DNA of 64,000 nucleotides from Selaginella moellendorffii (taxonomy: Eukaryota; Streptophyta; Lycopodiopsida; Selaginellales; Selaginellaceae), in NCBI RefSeq assembly GCF_000143415.4, contig NW_003314307.1:1294252-1358251 (forward strand). Direction: 5' to 3'. Below the pieces are notes generated by a model. The model had not been told where the DNA came from and searched no databases. It saw only the letters and a list, made by a program, of their open reading frames with translations. A program made the position numbers and the translations under genes. This document shows, piece after piece, positions 44,858 to 54,145 of the stretch. The first letter of the stretch is position 1; each line of letters starts with the position of its first letter.

Positions 44858-45194
44858 TCTTCTTCCAGCCACTGTCAATGTGGATGTAGAGAAGGGGGAG
44901 GAGCTCACCAGTTAGACTTTCGGGATGGAAGGTGAGGATCTGAGGCTGTACAACACAGATGGTGGGAGAAAAGAATGCATGGGGATCTTCATCCAAGTGA
45001 CAGACACTCCATGCAGTTCCATGCAAGAATATGGACTGGCACTTGTGGTAGAGACAGCGTCCGCCTTCAAGATCCACTTTGCACATCCTAGCGGCTTCCC
45101 AGAGGGGGGCAGCGGCTATGAGGAATTCCTAGAGGGAGCTAGGGAGAGGTTGTCCAGGAGGCCCACAATTTCAAAGACGCTGCGGGGTCTATGA
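44858..45194 (+). pseudogene. Possible 5' exon of the large plus-strand gene of element C
   Basis: The frame reads VDVEKGEELTS, TAG (44913-44915), then TFGMEGEDLRLYNTDG and on to LEGARERLSRRP and a TGA at 45192-45194. The product downstream of the TAG is 89 residues from ATG 44925 and looks protein-like, but I recognise no domain. It lies eight bases from the next start codon, in another frame, so splicing or a frame break would be needed to join them. Confidence 0.4.
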
Positions 45195-45201
45195 AGATCA
45201 C

Positions 45202-47319
45202 ATGGAATCCACGGACCTCACCTATGGCGATGTTCAAAAACTATATTCCAACATTGAGCCGTTGAGAGTGCCTCCAGTTCGCAAAGCGAAGGGGAACGGG
45301 GTCGATCTGGAAACTACCCCGAAGCAAAAAAGGGTGGTCAAGCTCAAGCCGACGTCCGACTCTCCTGCTCCAAAAAAGAAGCTACTCGGTGATGCCATTG
45401 CCTCGGGTTCGAACACTACACCCACCAAAAAAAAGAGCCGCAAAGAGCAGAAAGAGCAAGAAGAGGCAGCAAAAATCGTCGCAGATAATAGTACTTGTTA
45501 CTATTCCAACAAAGTATATACAATCGACGTGAGCCGTATCGACATCCAAAGCAAATACAACCACAGGCTAGTATCTGATGAGTGGGTGGAGAAACTGAAG
45601 CAGAAGATGCTGGCAAGTCCAGTAACACCTGACATCGCAGACGTGATCCCCTACTACCGAACAATGAAGGGCGAGACGAGGTTTCCAGACTTGATCAATA
45701 GGAAGGTGTTGGACGATCAGAACATCCGGTTCTATGCCGTCTCCGGGCAGCATTCTAGCTTGGCGATGCAAAAGATAGTTGTGGATATTATGGTGGGCGA
45801 GGAGGTGAAGAAAGTCTTCAAGACAAGAGTTGTCCGCCTGATAAAAGGCAACTCGCCCCTCCGATCTATCATATACATCTCCCACGCGCAGAATGTCAAG
45901 CAAGAAACGTGCTACAAATCGGGTCTGCACGAGACATTGGCACGAACACGGAAGCTCTGGGTTCAACTGAAGAAGCCACAAAAACCAGGACAAGGACGTG
46001 CACTAGCAACTAGCGCCTGGCAGGTAAGCCTCGTTGCATGTGGCATAGCATGTGGCCTCACGCCATTTCCATTGCAGGAATTCTCAAGTCTTCTCTCGAA
46101 AACACTGGGGGTCAATGACACACTCAGCATCCATAACATTCTACTCGTGACAAAAGTTGTTTTTGACAAATGGGTAGATGTGCTGAGGAGGTACCATGAC
46201 GGGGAGTTGCTAAACTCAATGGGTGTGGAGGACGGCCGGAAGCCCAATGATTTGAAGCTCAATGCCTTGCGTTTCTCGCGGTCTCTAGACGATGACGACC
46301 TTCTGACAGTGGCTAATGCTCTTCTACGTGGTGAGGTAGTCTTCAACAAGACCAAAATGACTCCCGGCCATATTGTGACATACGAGGACTTGTGCACAAC
46401 TCTGAGAGCTCGTGCGCTATTGAAGGATTGGATCTTCGAGCAAGTGGCCATGGAGAGGGTGAGCATCGACACCACGCAAGAGATGATGGAAGAGCTGGAG
46501 TTGTCAAATGAAGACATCGACGAGTACGTGAAGGGGGCCCCCAAGTTCATTGATCTGCTGCGGGATGCCACGAAAAGTAAAGCTGAGAAGTTGGATCAGT
46601 ATCCAAATTTCATTAAGAGGGATGTCAACTGCCGGCTTCAGAAACAGCTCGACCCCGCAGCAGAGGCCTATCGAGAACCTTACCGGGTATACGTGAATTC
46701 GGATGAGGATCAAAGGTGGAGGAGCATCATTTCCCGTGGAGATGAGCAGGTCAAGAACAGTTTTTGTGTGATGGACTTCACAAACGAGGAGATCACTCAT
46801 GCAAACGAAGTCAGCTCCATCATTGACTTAATGGTGGGACTTGCGGAGGTGGAATCTTCAGTCCACTATATGATCTACGACTCTGAATCCTATCACAAGT
46901 TCTGGAAGGCCTTGAACGAGGTGAAGGCTCGGTTGAAAGGCAAGGAGATGCAGGAGATCCATGGGATAATGGCTAAGAAGAAGATACCGACGAATGTCCG
47001 CATCTTCACACTCGCCCTTGTTATTGGTCCTGCAGCAGAGTGGGACTGGAGTGACTTCCCAGCTTCGTTTGACAAGGCCGATCGAATTGATCTGAGGGAG
47101 GTCAATTTACCCGTGCCTGAGGAACTGAAGACGGCTATGGAGCTTTCGAATCCAGAGAAAGCTCTAGGTGCAGCATGGGAAATGCTTAGCTGGGTCTTCA
47201 ACGCAATAGCGGGTGGGCACCTGCTTCCGACTCCAAGGGCAAATGCGTTGTCGAGTACAACTGCGGCGGACTATTCTTTTGAGCCGCACTACTCAAGGGT
47301 GTCCCGTGTGTTGTGGTGA
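45202..47319 (+). CDS. ParB-like domain protein of element C (705-codon frame)
   Basis: Starts MESTDLTYGDVQKLYSN. Residues about 27-85 are Lys/Arg-rich with KKKSRKEQK-like stretches, possible nuclear localisation signals. Residues about 105-200 resemble a ParB/Srx-type domain: VSRIDIQSKYNHRLVSDEW (the 'N-x-R' strand) and IRFYAVSGQHSSLAMQKI in place of 'y-x-v-x-x-G-x-H-R-x-x-A'. A helical region follows to about 600, then ALVIGPAAEWDWSDFPASF. In-frame bases 46024-46077 are flanked by GTAAGC and TTGCAG and contain a palindrome; they are probably a 54-nt intron. The frame ends at 47319, but from 47238 a different frame continues the protein (next entry), so the last ~25 residues are probably artefactual after a frameshift. 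Function is unknown; DNA binding is inferred. Confidence 0.5.
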   Translation: MESTDLTYGDVQKLYSNIEPLRVPPVRKAKGNGVDLETTPKQKRVVKLKPTSDSPAPKKKLLGDAIASGSNTTPTKKKSRKEQKEQEEAAKIVADNSTCYYSNKVYTIDVSRIDIQSKYNHRLVSDEWVEKLKQKMLASPVTPDIADVIPYYRTMKGETRFPDLINRKVLDDQNIRFYAVSGQHSSLAMQKIVVDIMVGEEVKKVFKTRVVRLIKGNSPLRSIIYISHAQNVKQETCYKSGLHETLARTRKLWVQLKKPQKPGQGRALATSAWQVSLVACGIACGLTPFPLQEFSSLLSKTLGVNDTLSIHNILLVTKVVFDKWVDVLRRYHDGELLNSMGVEDGRKPNDLKLNALRFSRSLDDDDLLTVANALLRGEVVFNKTKMTPGHIVTYEDLCTTLRARALLKDWIFEQVAMERVSIDTTQEMMEELELSNEDIDEYVKGAPKFIDLLRDATKSKAEKLDQYPNFIKRDVNCRLQKQLDPAAEAYREPYRVYVNSDEDQRWRSIISRGDEQVKNSFCVMDFTNEEITHANEVSSIIDLMVGLAEVESSVHYMIYDSESYHKFWKALNEVKARLKGKEMQEIHGIMAKKKIPTNVRIFTLALVIGPAAEWDWSDFPASFDKADRIDLREVNLPVPEELKTAMELSNPEKALGAAWEMLSWVFNAIAGGHLLPTPRANALSSTTAADYSFEPHYSRVSRVLW

Positions 47320-48671
47320 CAAACTCCATTGAAGAGGTGACTTCAATGGAGCATATAATGACAGTTGCCAAAGAAAAACAGTATCTTCTCTGCGAACCTG
47401 GTGAGTACGCACTTTAAGTTTAAATGTTATCTCACAAGCTCTGTATGCAGGAGCGTGGCCACCCCCAGATGCTGAAACGGCGTTAACAGCTACTGTTGAA
47501 GATACCCATGTTGGGCCGAGCTCACAACCTGCACAAGGTAAGGTCACGTGAGGCCTCACGCCATTTTGATTATAGATCGTTGTGAATATTCAGAAACGAG
47601 GACTGAAAAGCGCACTGATGGCACGTCGAAGAAGGACAAACAGACAAGCAATAGGAAAAAAGGAGGTACAAATTATATTTGCAATGGCGTGTGGTCTCAT
47701 GCCATTCCTTGCAGGAGACACTTCTTCAAAGGCAAAATAGGCAAGCACCAGCCAAGCTCAAACTGACAGTGGTCATAAAAAGCGAAAGCACGTTGGACAG
47801 TCGTCGGGATCAGAGGCGTTTGATTCGAAAAGGAAGAAGGGCAACAAAAAGATGATAGGTAATGCCTCGCAGTTATGGCGTGTGTGCTCATGCCATTCAT
47901 TGCAGATCAAGGGCTGAGTGAAAGCAGCCAGTCACCACCTCCTGACTCAGATTCCTATGGCAGACTCCCCTTCCCCAATCTCAATGGAGAGGTACAATGG
48001 ATGAGGGATGCTTTTCAAGTCAGGGCCACGTTTTTCTCATCTCGTCGTCTTCGAAGGGTGCAAGAACGTGCAGAAACCATGTTAAGATAGTCGGGTGAGG
48101 ATACGGTCCTAGGTCACGCACTAAAACAGGCTATGGATGTCTTGTATTTTGAGATGGAGACTCGGCCAGATGATTTTCCCAAGATGGTCCTGGAACAACA
48201 AGCCATCCAGCCTGAGCAGCCTATGGAAGAAATGCAGGAGGGGGATGAGGAGCCAGAGAAAGATAATGAGCAAGAAGAGCAGAAGGACGAAGAGGAGGAC
48301 AAAGAAGAGGAGGGCGAAGAGGACTTGGATGGTCTTCACAATGGTGACGATCACAATAACGACGACGACGATGATGATGACGATGGCCAGCCTGAGGTGG
48401 CCAAAGAGCAGCGGAGGAAGGTCATACAAGACAAACCATCAGGTAAATAATAGTACATCCATTCCTAACCTTTTACCATTTCTAACATTGTCCATGTAGG
48501 TCGCAGAGCAAATGGTAAGTAGAGATTATTCAGTTGAATTAAGATACAAACTCTAGCCTTTAGTGTCGAGGAAGGATAGTGCCAAGCAAGGGTCGAAACG
48601 TATGTCCAATCCTTCAGAATCAGCAGTGCGCCCAAGTGATATCGGTCCTAGTTCCTCAATAGCAGTTGATG
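47238..48671 (+). pseudogene. Continuation of the ParB-like gene: methyltransferase-like motif and modular acidic tail
   Basis: Frame 3 from 47238 reads GKCVVEYNCGGLFF, TGA (47280-47282), AALLKGVPCVVVTN. The pattern 'VVxxxCGG...AALxxG' resembles the SAM-binding motif of DNA methyltransferases, a weak call. Exons then follow at 47283-47400, 47451-47537, 47576-47665, 47715-47858, 47906-48442, 48500-48514 and 48564-48671. The introns between them are 38-57 nt, GT-AG, and all phase 1. In-frame TAGs lie at 47738-47740 and 48088-48090, with coding sequence continuing beyond each. The tail is Lys/Ser-rich, then strongly acidic (poly-Glu/Asp around 48240-48390). A 15-nt micro-exon (48500-48514) is included. 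All exons are multiples of three. Confidence 0.45.
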
Positions 48672-48718
48672 GTAAATACAGTATAGTCGATTCAATGTGC
48701 TAATGAGTTTGTTTTTAG

Positions 48719-50216
48719 TAGCCAGTAGGGAGGATACCATCTCAATCGAAGGGAGATATTTGGACATGCATATGGATCCGCCAGTGGACTCTACTTGCCT
48801 GCAAGAGTCATCAGAGCTGGTGGAGGCTACTATCCATATCAACGCCAAGCAAACTGACCACGCTCCACTTGATGCTGCCCATACCACTGAGTCAATCTTG
48901 TCCACGTATCCAACTGACGGTGACCAGGCGCCATTGGACCCGCATGAGGCCGCCCCAGCCGCTGAGCCGGTCGTATCCTCATTTCCAACGGACTCAACGT
49001 GTGCCCAATCGTCTGACTACGCGCCATTGGAACCTCCCTACACCGCCCCTGCTGCCTGTTCGGTCATGTCCACTTTGCCAACGGAGGCACCAGCTGAAAT
49101 GGCGTGTGATCACACGCCATCAGAACCACCCCATGCCACTGTTGAGCCAGTTGTACCAGAGTCTACAGCTGAAATGGCATGTGCCCACACGCCATCGGAT
49201 GCGATTGACCCCACATTGCAAAGGAGAGTATTTCCGCCCTTCACGTTTCCTCGACCAAAACCCTCTCAACGACCATCGGGAGCACCATTCGCTAGTATTG
49301 TAGATGGTAAAATTGACTTGTTCCATTTTTTATGCTGACGCATTTCATTTCAGAGTCACGGCGAAGGTACTGTATCGTTTTTTATCTGAACGGTGTCCTT
49401 TTCTCCCATGAGCGTGGCTCGTCCTCGAATGTCACTGCACCCTCCAAAGCCTGTGGTCGCAAGTTGGTCAAAAGAGACAGATTCACATTAATCACACGGG
49501 AGAAACTGCGGGATCTAATAATGACCATGCGACACTTAAAACAGAGGGCTGGGTTCAATTTGCAGTTGGGAGTTTGGACATCCATGATGCGCCACAATGC
49601 ATTAACGTTGCTACTGATGATGCACGATCAGACGCGAGTAATATTACCATTTGACTTTCTCCTAACGCAGGAGGATTGCTTGACTATGGTCCATGTGAGG
49701 GGTAGCAAGCCCATCTTCGTCAAGCCAGAGGCTGTAGTGATGAACCGGACTGCTAGGTCAAGTGAAATCCTCATCATCGATGACTCACCGATTAAAACTG
49801 CAACGAACACGCACACATATGCAGTGCACCCCATCTCTTGCAGTATGGAAACTAGGGAGAAGAAACCGTATGTTCTGGGGGACCTTGCAAAACGGCTTGG
49901 AGCGATGGTGATAGAGAACCGGCCAGTCCAGGAGGTGACTGCAGAAATCAACCAAATGGCAGATGGAACGGTATATCAGAAGCCATTTGATTGGACAGAC
50001 ACCAGTCATCATTTATGGCATGTATATTGTCTAGCCAAGCACTATCCGCATCTCCATAATCTGCTCAACTAGATGGGTTCTTCGACCACTGAACATGAGC
50101 GTGGACGTATTAGAGAAGAGATGGCATTACTATTGGGTTTAAATCCTGATAGTGTGGAGAGTGATGAAATTCCAAGATTATTGTATAGGCGTTGGAGGCA
50201 AAAAATAACAGTCTGA
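48719..50216 (+). pseudogene. HAD/FCP1-like domain end of the large element C gene
   Basis: Exon 48719-49306 encodes a Pro/Thr-rich repeat region (variants of APLDPHEAAPAAEPVVSS) with two element palindromes in coding sequence. After a phase-1 intron (49307-49353) the last exon reads CIVFYLNGVLFSHERG, TLITREKLRDLI, NLQLGVWTSMM and SSEILIIDDSPIKTATN. This order matches FCP1/NIF-type HAD phosphatases, but the nucleophile motif DxDxT/V appears as YLNGV, so the first Asp is Tyr and the protein should not be catalytic as written. The frame meets TAG at 50070-50072, then continues 47 codons from an ATG at 50073 to TGA (50214-50216). The downstream piece is probably the true C-terminus. Confidence 0.5.
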
Positions 50217-50634
50217 GATGGCATGTATTTATTTAAAAATGTAACTTATTATGGCATGGGGTTCCATGCCATTGTATTAATATTAAAAGACAATTCTTTG
50301 AGAGGATTTGCATTATACTAGAAGTGTTACAGCATGTTATTGGAAGTCTACGAAGTTGTTTTATTAATAAGGGGAAAGTAAAGATTGAATGGGGACTTGG
50401 GCTCCACCTAAACTCGGAACAACTGAGCCAATATTAAAAGGATGGAAAGAAATTGGACAACGATGACAAGGAGAAGAGAGAGGTGAAGCAGTGGCAGGGG
50501 GAGGAGAAGTGATTGAGTAGACATTTCCTTGTTTAAAATAAAATGGCATGTGCCTCAATGCAGTTGAATTTTGTTATATTTATATACTATATAAAGGTTT
50601 GGAAACCTTATTTTACAAGTGGGATAATGACAAT
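50217..50634. other. Element C right subterminal region
   Basis: No gene. AT-rich, with palindrome copies at about 50218, 50251 and 50543, and AAGTGGGAT near the right terminal repeat. Confidence 0.6.
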
Positions 50635-50658
50635 TCCCACTTTAACGAAATAGAGCTT
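50635..50658 (-). repeat. Element C right terminal inverted repeat (24 bp)
   Basis: Reverse complement of 36904-36927, followed by TCTT. Confidence 0.9.
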
Positions 50659-50869
50659 TCTTGAGAGTGCTCTCTAGTGTTCCTGACTGTGCAAACTCCT
50701 CTAAATGTTGGCCGAATCCCAGGATAAGACACAACATGTTTCGGAGCGAAAAGGTGATAGGAGTGTCAACCAACTATTGAAGAACCAGCTCCATAATAGG
50801 AATAGTTGTTGGTGAGATCTTAGGAGGACAAGAGAGTAGTGACTTGAAGAGGAGCTTACAAGCCACCCT

Positions 50870-52100
50870 TTATGTCACTGGATCTAGTGCCAACAGAGAT
50901 TCACTTGCAACCAATGCCAGGGGATCTATGGGAGGCTGAGTGGCTGCCTTCTTCTTCGCTTGGGCTCGAGTGGCTGTGGTTTGTTGCTGTTGCCTATAGA
51001 GTTCCTCGGCTACCAAAATCATGTTAACCGATGAATCGAGTGCCTTGTCTTTGCTTGACGAATTGGCTGTCTCAATTGCTTGTCGCTCCAACTACTCCTA
51101 ATATGTCTTTGGACCTCGAGACGATGTGGAATTATCAGCAAAGGGATGTTGTTGGACATGTTGAGAAGGTGGGGGCCGAAGCTCTGGGTGAAGCTTGAAG
51201 TAGCGCTGCGTGTTGTGTGTGTTTGTCTCGTAGTGAGTGCACCAACGGGACTTAAATCTGCGTTCCCAAGCTGTAGCAGCCTCTTTCCTGGACTCCACCA
51301 GCTCCTAGAGTAGTTTGTCATGGTGTGATTGCTACTAAAGAATTATCTCCTTCAGCTGCCGTATTTCATTGGCAAAGTTCTCAATAGCTGGAGATGTATG
51401 CTCAATAGCGACGAGCTTTGTTGTGGACAGGCGAATAGCTATACAAGGTGACTCTGACGGGGTGATGGCTTGGTCGAAATCAACTCTAGCAATCCCCAGG
51501 TTGACAAGAAGCTCTCTTTCCAGCTTCGTGGCAAATGAAAATGCCTCGTGGCAAGACTTGAATGTCTTCTTAATAAGTTTCCACTGCAAGTCCCCATGCA
51601 GACCTACTGTGAATGCCATGATCCCCTGTTGCTCATCTTGGACCACTCTACAATCCCAACACTGCTTCCAATATGCTCGAACTGGGTGATGTAGTCAGGA
51701 ACAGACTCGTAAGCACCCTGCCGGAACGAAAAGAGGTCGACAAGTAGCCGATTTGTGGGTTTTTCTTCAACAAAACATTCCTTGAAAGAAGCAAGTAGTG
51801 TCTAGAAGTCTGTTTGGTCCTCTGGGAAGAGAGAATCTGCCCAAGTTGCTACTTTGCCTTTGAGAGATTGCAAGAAGTCGGGGCACATACAATCATCATC
51901 GATGATCATGTTTGTGGTGCAATAATAATCAAAGCGACTGATATGCAATGTTGGAGAGACTGTTCCAACACCTGAGAAGGTTGGCAGATCACTCCCCTTC
52001 TATAGAACATGGAGTTGAGGTCAAGCTAAAGGTGGTTGCGCCATAGCTCATAGATCTAAGTCACTGGAATCTACCGAGGATGAAGAGGACTCGGCCTGAG
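50870..52100 (-). pseudogene. Element B gag remnant
   Basis: Minus-strand frames contain a VCPDFLQSLKGKVATWA-like stretch, FSFRQGAYESVPDYITQFE, MAFTVGLHGDLQWKLIKKTF and later a Gln-rich YRQQQQTTATRAQ region. This is the usual layout of a gypsy gag capsid domain. Stops and frame changes separate the pieces. No zinc knuckle was seen before element C begins. Confidence 0.6.
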
Positions 52101-53364
52101 AAGGTGCAGTGTTGTATTTAAGCTACCTTTGGATGTTAGAAATTTTACTCTGTACCTTAGGGGCTTGAGGTATGGTAAAAGGGTGCCAATTTGTACTAGC
52201 ATCAAATACCCTGAACACTGCAAATGCCTGGTCAAGGCAACTGAGTAGATAGGAGCAAGAAGATTGTAGACTTGTGCTCAAGCTGCACAAAGTTGCCTAA
52301 AATGCCTATGACAAAGAGAAATAAGGTCGAAATGGAACCCCTTACCTCAAGCATACGTAACAATTGACCCATAGGGTAACCGCCGGAATAGCCGCTGGAG
52401 TAGCCACTAGAGTAGCCGCTAGAGTAGCCGGTGGAGTAACCAATAACCTATAACCAGTAACTGAGGACCTAGGAACTTGTAACCAGTAACCCCGCTACTC
52501 TCAGTCCTACTCCTTCGCCTGCTCCTACTGTCCCTATTCCTATGCCAACTCCTATTCCTGCTCCTCCTGTTCCTGTTCCTACGCCAACTTTTGTTCCTGC
52601 TCCTCCTGTTCCTTGAAGATTGCTTCGTTCCCAAGGAACTCCTAACAAAGCTTAGCCCAAAAGAGAAAAATGAGTCCTCTGGTCTTGATCCTTCCCCATT
52701 TTGACTATAGGTGGGCTCATTAGAAAAAGCTCAACTTCATTTACCCTTTATTGCAAGAGTTTGTGAAGAAGCTACCTCAATATTCCCCAAAATCCAAGAA
52801 GAGGTAGCCTAGAACACCAATATTGTGGAAAAACATGTGCATGTCACTGATGTAGATCGATACTAAGGCACTGTTGGTAGTTTTGGAAAGCCTAGGACCA
52901 GGAGCACTTATAGAAACAAACAGCATCCAAAACAAAGCATGGAGAAGCATGAATTCCTACTACAAAGATGACCCAATCTAGCCGGAGAAAAAAATCCTTT
53001 TGCATGCTGTCAATTTGCCTAAATCTAGTGCCAAGAATCACCACTACTCATAGATCTAGGCTAGATCTACAAGCCTAAATGCACTACCTTGCGAAATTAG
53101 GCCAAGGATCTAGGCGAGAAAGTGAAAACCCCCAAAATGTTCATTCGACCGAGTCAAGAAATGTTGTATCTCTTCAAATATTACATGGCTTGATGAGCGC
53201 CATACCTTGCTGGAAAGAGGAGCTCCAAACCTATCCAACAAGCCTAAGATCCAACAAAACCACTGCAAGACCAACGAGAAATTGGTTCTCAAACTCTGCA
53301 TCCAAAAGAAAAAGAGAGAAATGATGCCTCAGAAAGTACTGCACATCATGTCGGGTTCATCATT
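52101..53364. other. Non-coding part of element B
   Basis: No coding homology. Includes short tandem repeats (next entry) and AT-rich sequence. Confidence 0.4.
52380..52620. repeat. Short tandem repeats (GCCGCTAGAGTA and CCTGTTCCT types)
   Basis: About four units of an 18-bp GCCGCTGGAGTAGCCACT-like repeat, followed by pyrimidine-rich CCTATTCC/CCTGCTCC repeats. Confidence 0.75.
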
Positions 53365-53553
53365 TGTTGGGGGAAGGAGGGGCACCTCCCCCAACGCTCA
53401 CTCAAACACAAAAAATGCTTCAATGCTCTTCACAAAAATGCCCCCCTTTTGCCCTACTGGGGCAAGGGTTTTATACAAGGAAGATGGGGAATATTTTGAG
53501 GACTTAAATATTCCCTCTCTCTCTCTCACTCTCTCGGTGGCTATGCCCTAACA
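53365..53553 (-). repeat. Element B terminal repeat, right
   Basis: Direct repeat of 33478-33665, followed by ATGG. Confidence 0.88.
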
Positions 53554-53615
53554 ATGGAAGAGAGGGAAAAGAAGATTGAGGGATATGGAGCAAAGAGGGT
53601 GAAAACTTTGTAGAG

Positions 53616-54125
53616 TTAGGAACAGAATCCTGATTTGAGTTTAGGGAAATTTTCTTGATTCAGACTCAATGAATAGCAGGGGAAGATGTGGGAGAGACAA
53701 ACTGTAAATTCCTTCCAACAGATCTGAGGTTGGTGCAATTGGAACCAAGGGAAGGCCAAGGACCACAGAGGAGGATTTGCTATTGATGATGTCGAAGGTG
53801 ATATCGGTGATGGTGGATCCGATGTCGTTTCGGGCAACGTTTCCCTAAATCCAGAAGATGGAGACACAAAATGCCTGCCAATGCCTTTGACCCTCAAATC
53901 CCATATGGTAGGAGAAAGAGGAACATGATGTCAGGCAGCAAAGTCTATATCCAAGAAGCAAGAAGATGCACCCGAGTCTAGTAGCGCCAAAGCCTTGAGT
54001 CCTGATTGTCCAGTGAAAGAAAGGAGACATGGGATGCAGAAGTTGGGGGAATTGGTGGTGGCTTTGATGAAAGGTGGTGAGGAGCTTGATAAAGAAGAAA
54101 AGTGATTTCTATTTGGGGAGTCCAA
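53616..54125 (-). pseudogene. Element A protease region
   Basis: Minus frames contain LALLDSGASSCFLDIDFA (the D-S-G-A active site) and further on LAFPWFQLHQPQICW, the usual 'LPWL-x-x-HNPxIxW' ending of a sushi-like protease. The pieces are in different frames. The continuation into RT is cut by element B at 53553. Confidence 0.7.
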
Positions 54126-54145
54126 ACAGACAGCTCCTACTCTAT

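Larger units (their letters stand above)
37130..50564. repeat. Dispersed 22-bp palindromes of element C, about 30 copies
   Basis: The consensus is ATGGCRTG, six mostly NGGCCN bases, then CAYGCCAT, a near-perfect palindrome. Copies start at about 37130, 37535, 38135, 38295, 38441, 39783, 39840, 41453, 41513, 41549, 41647, 43191, 44630, 44707, 44768, 46045, 47544, 47684, 47875, 49099, 49174, 50251 and 50543, plus weaker ones. Those at 41549 and 49099 are perfect. They occur in non-coding spacers, in short introns (46045, 47544, 47684, 47875) and inside coding exons (49099, 49174, encoding EMACDHTPS and EMACAHTPS; 39783 and 39840 in the transposase frame). I saw none outside the element. Confidence 0.9.
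36904..50658. mobile_element. Element C: 13.75-kb DNA element with terminal inverted repeats and cargo genes
   Basis: Perfect 24-bp inverted repeats at 36904-36927 and 50635-50658 begin AAGCTCTATTTCGTTAAA, flanked by TCTT on both sides (36900-36903, 50659-50662). It sits between the gag and protease of element B, which continue on either side. Inside are a minus-strand transposase-like gene (38628-41360), a small minus ORF (37564-37821), a large plus-strand multi-exon gene (about 44858-50216) and about 30 copies of a 22-bp palindrome. Inverted ends with a 4-bp target duplication and a DDE-like protein point to a cut-and-paste transposon. I cannot assign it to a named superfamily from sequence alone. 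Perfect TIRs suggest relatively recent insertion, although its genes now contain stop codons. Confidence 0.8.
33478..53553 (-). mobile_element. Element B: gypsy remnant nested in element A
   Basis: Near-identical terminal repeats of 188 bp (33478-33665) and 189 bp (53365-53553) start TGTTGGGGG and end CCTAACA on the plus strand. ATGG flanks both outer ends (33474-33477, 53554-53557), a 4-bp target duplication, or 5 bp with one change. The repeats contain a minus-strand TATAAAACCC and a hairpin-forming G/C run at one end. Minus-strand coding remains are gag (about 52100-50870), protease (about 36899-36440), RNase H (35962-35510) and the integrase end (35497-34850). The reverse transcriptase is missing between protease and RNase H. 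By eye the repeats differ at about 7% of positions, less than the element A LTRs, which fits the nesting order. I could not identify a convincing primer-binding site. Confidence 0.75.

Noticed and set aside
37130-50564. Regularly recurring palindromes as a CRISPR-like array
   Set aside because: Spacing is irregular (tens of bases to over a kilobase), copies vary, and several lie in exons and introns.
34217-52500. GGTAACC-rich blocks at 34217 and 52436 as LTRs of a further element
   Set aside because: Similarity does not extend beyond about 70 bp in either direction.
33720-52880. Primer-site-like sequences next to TGTTGGTAG at 33750 and 52871
   Set aside because: The sequences on the LTR side are not similar to each other, so no LTR pair can be defined.
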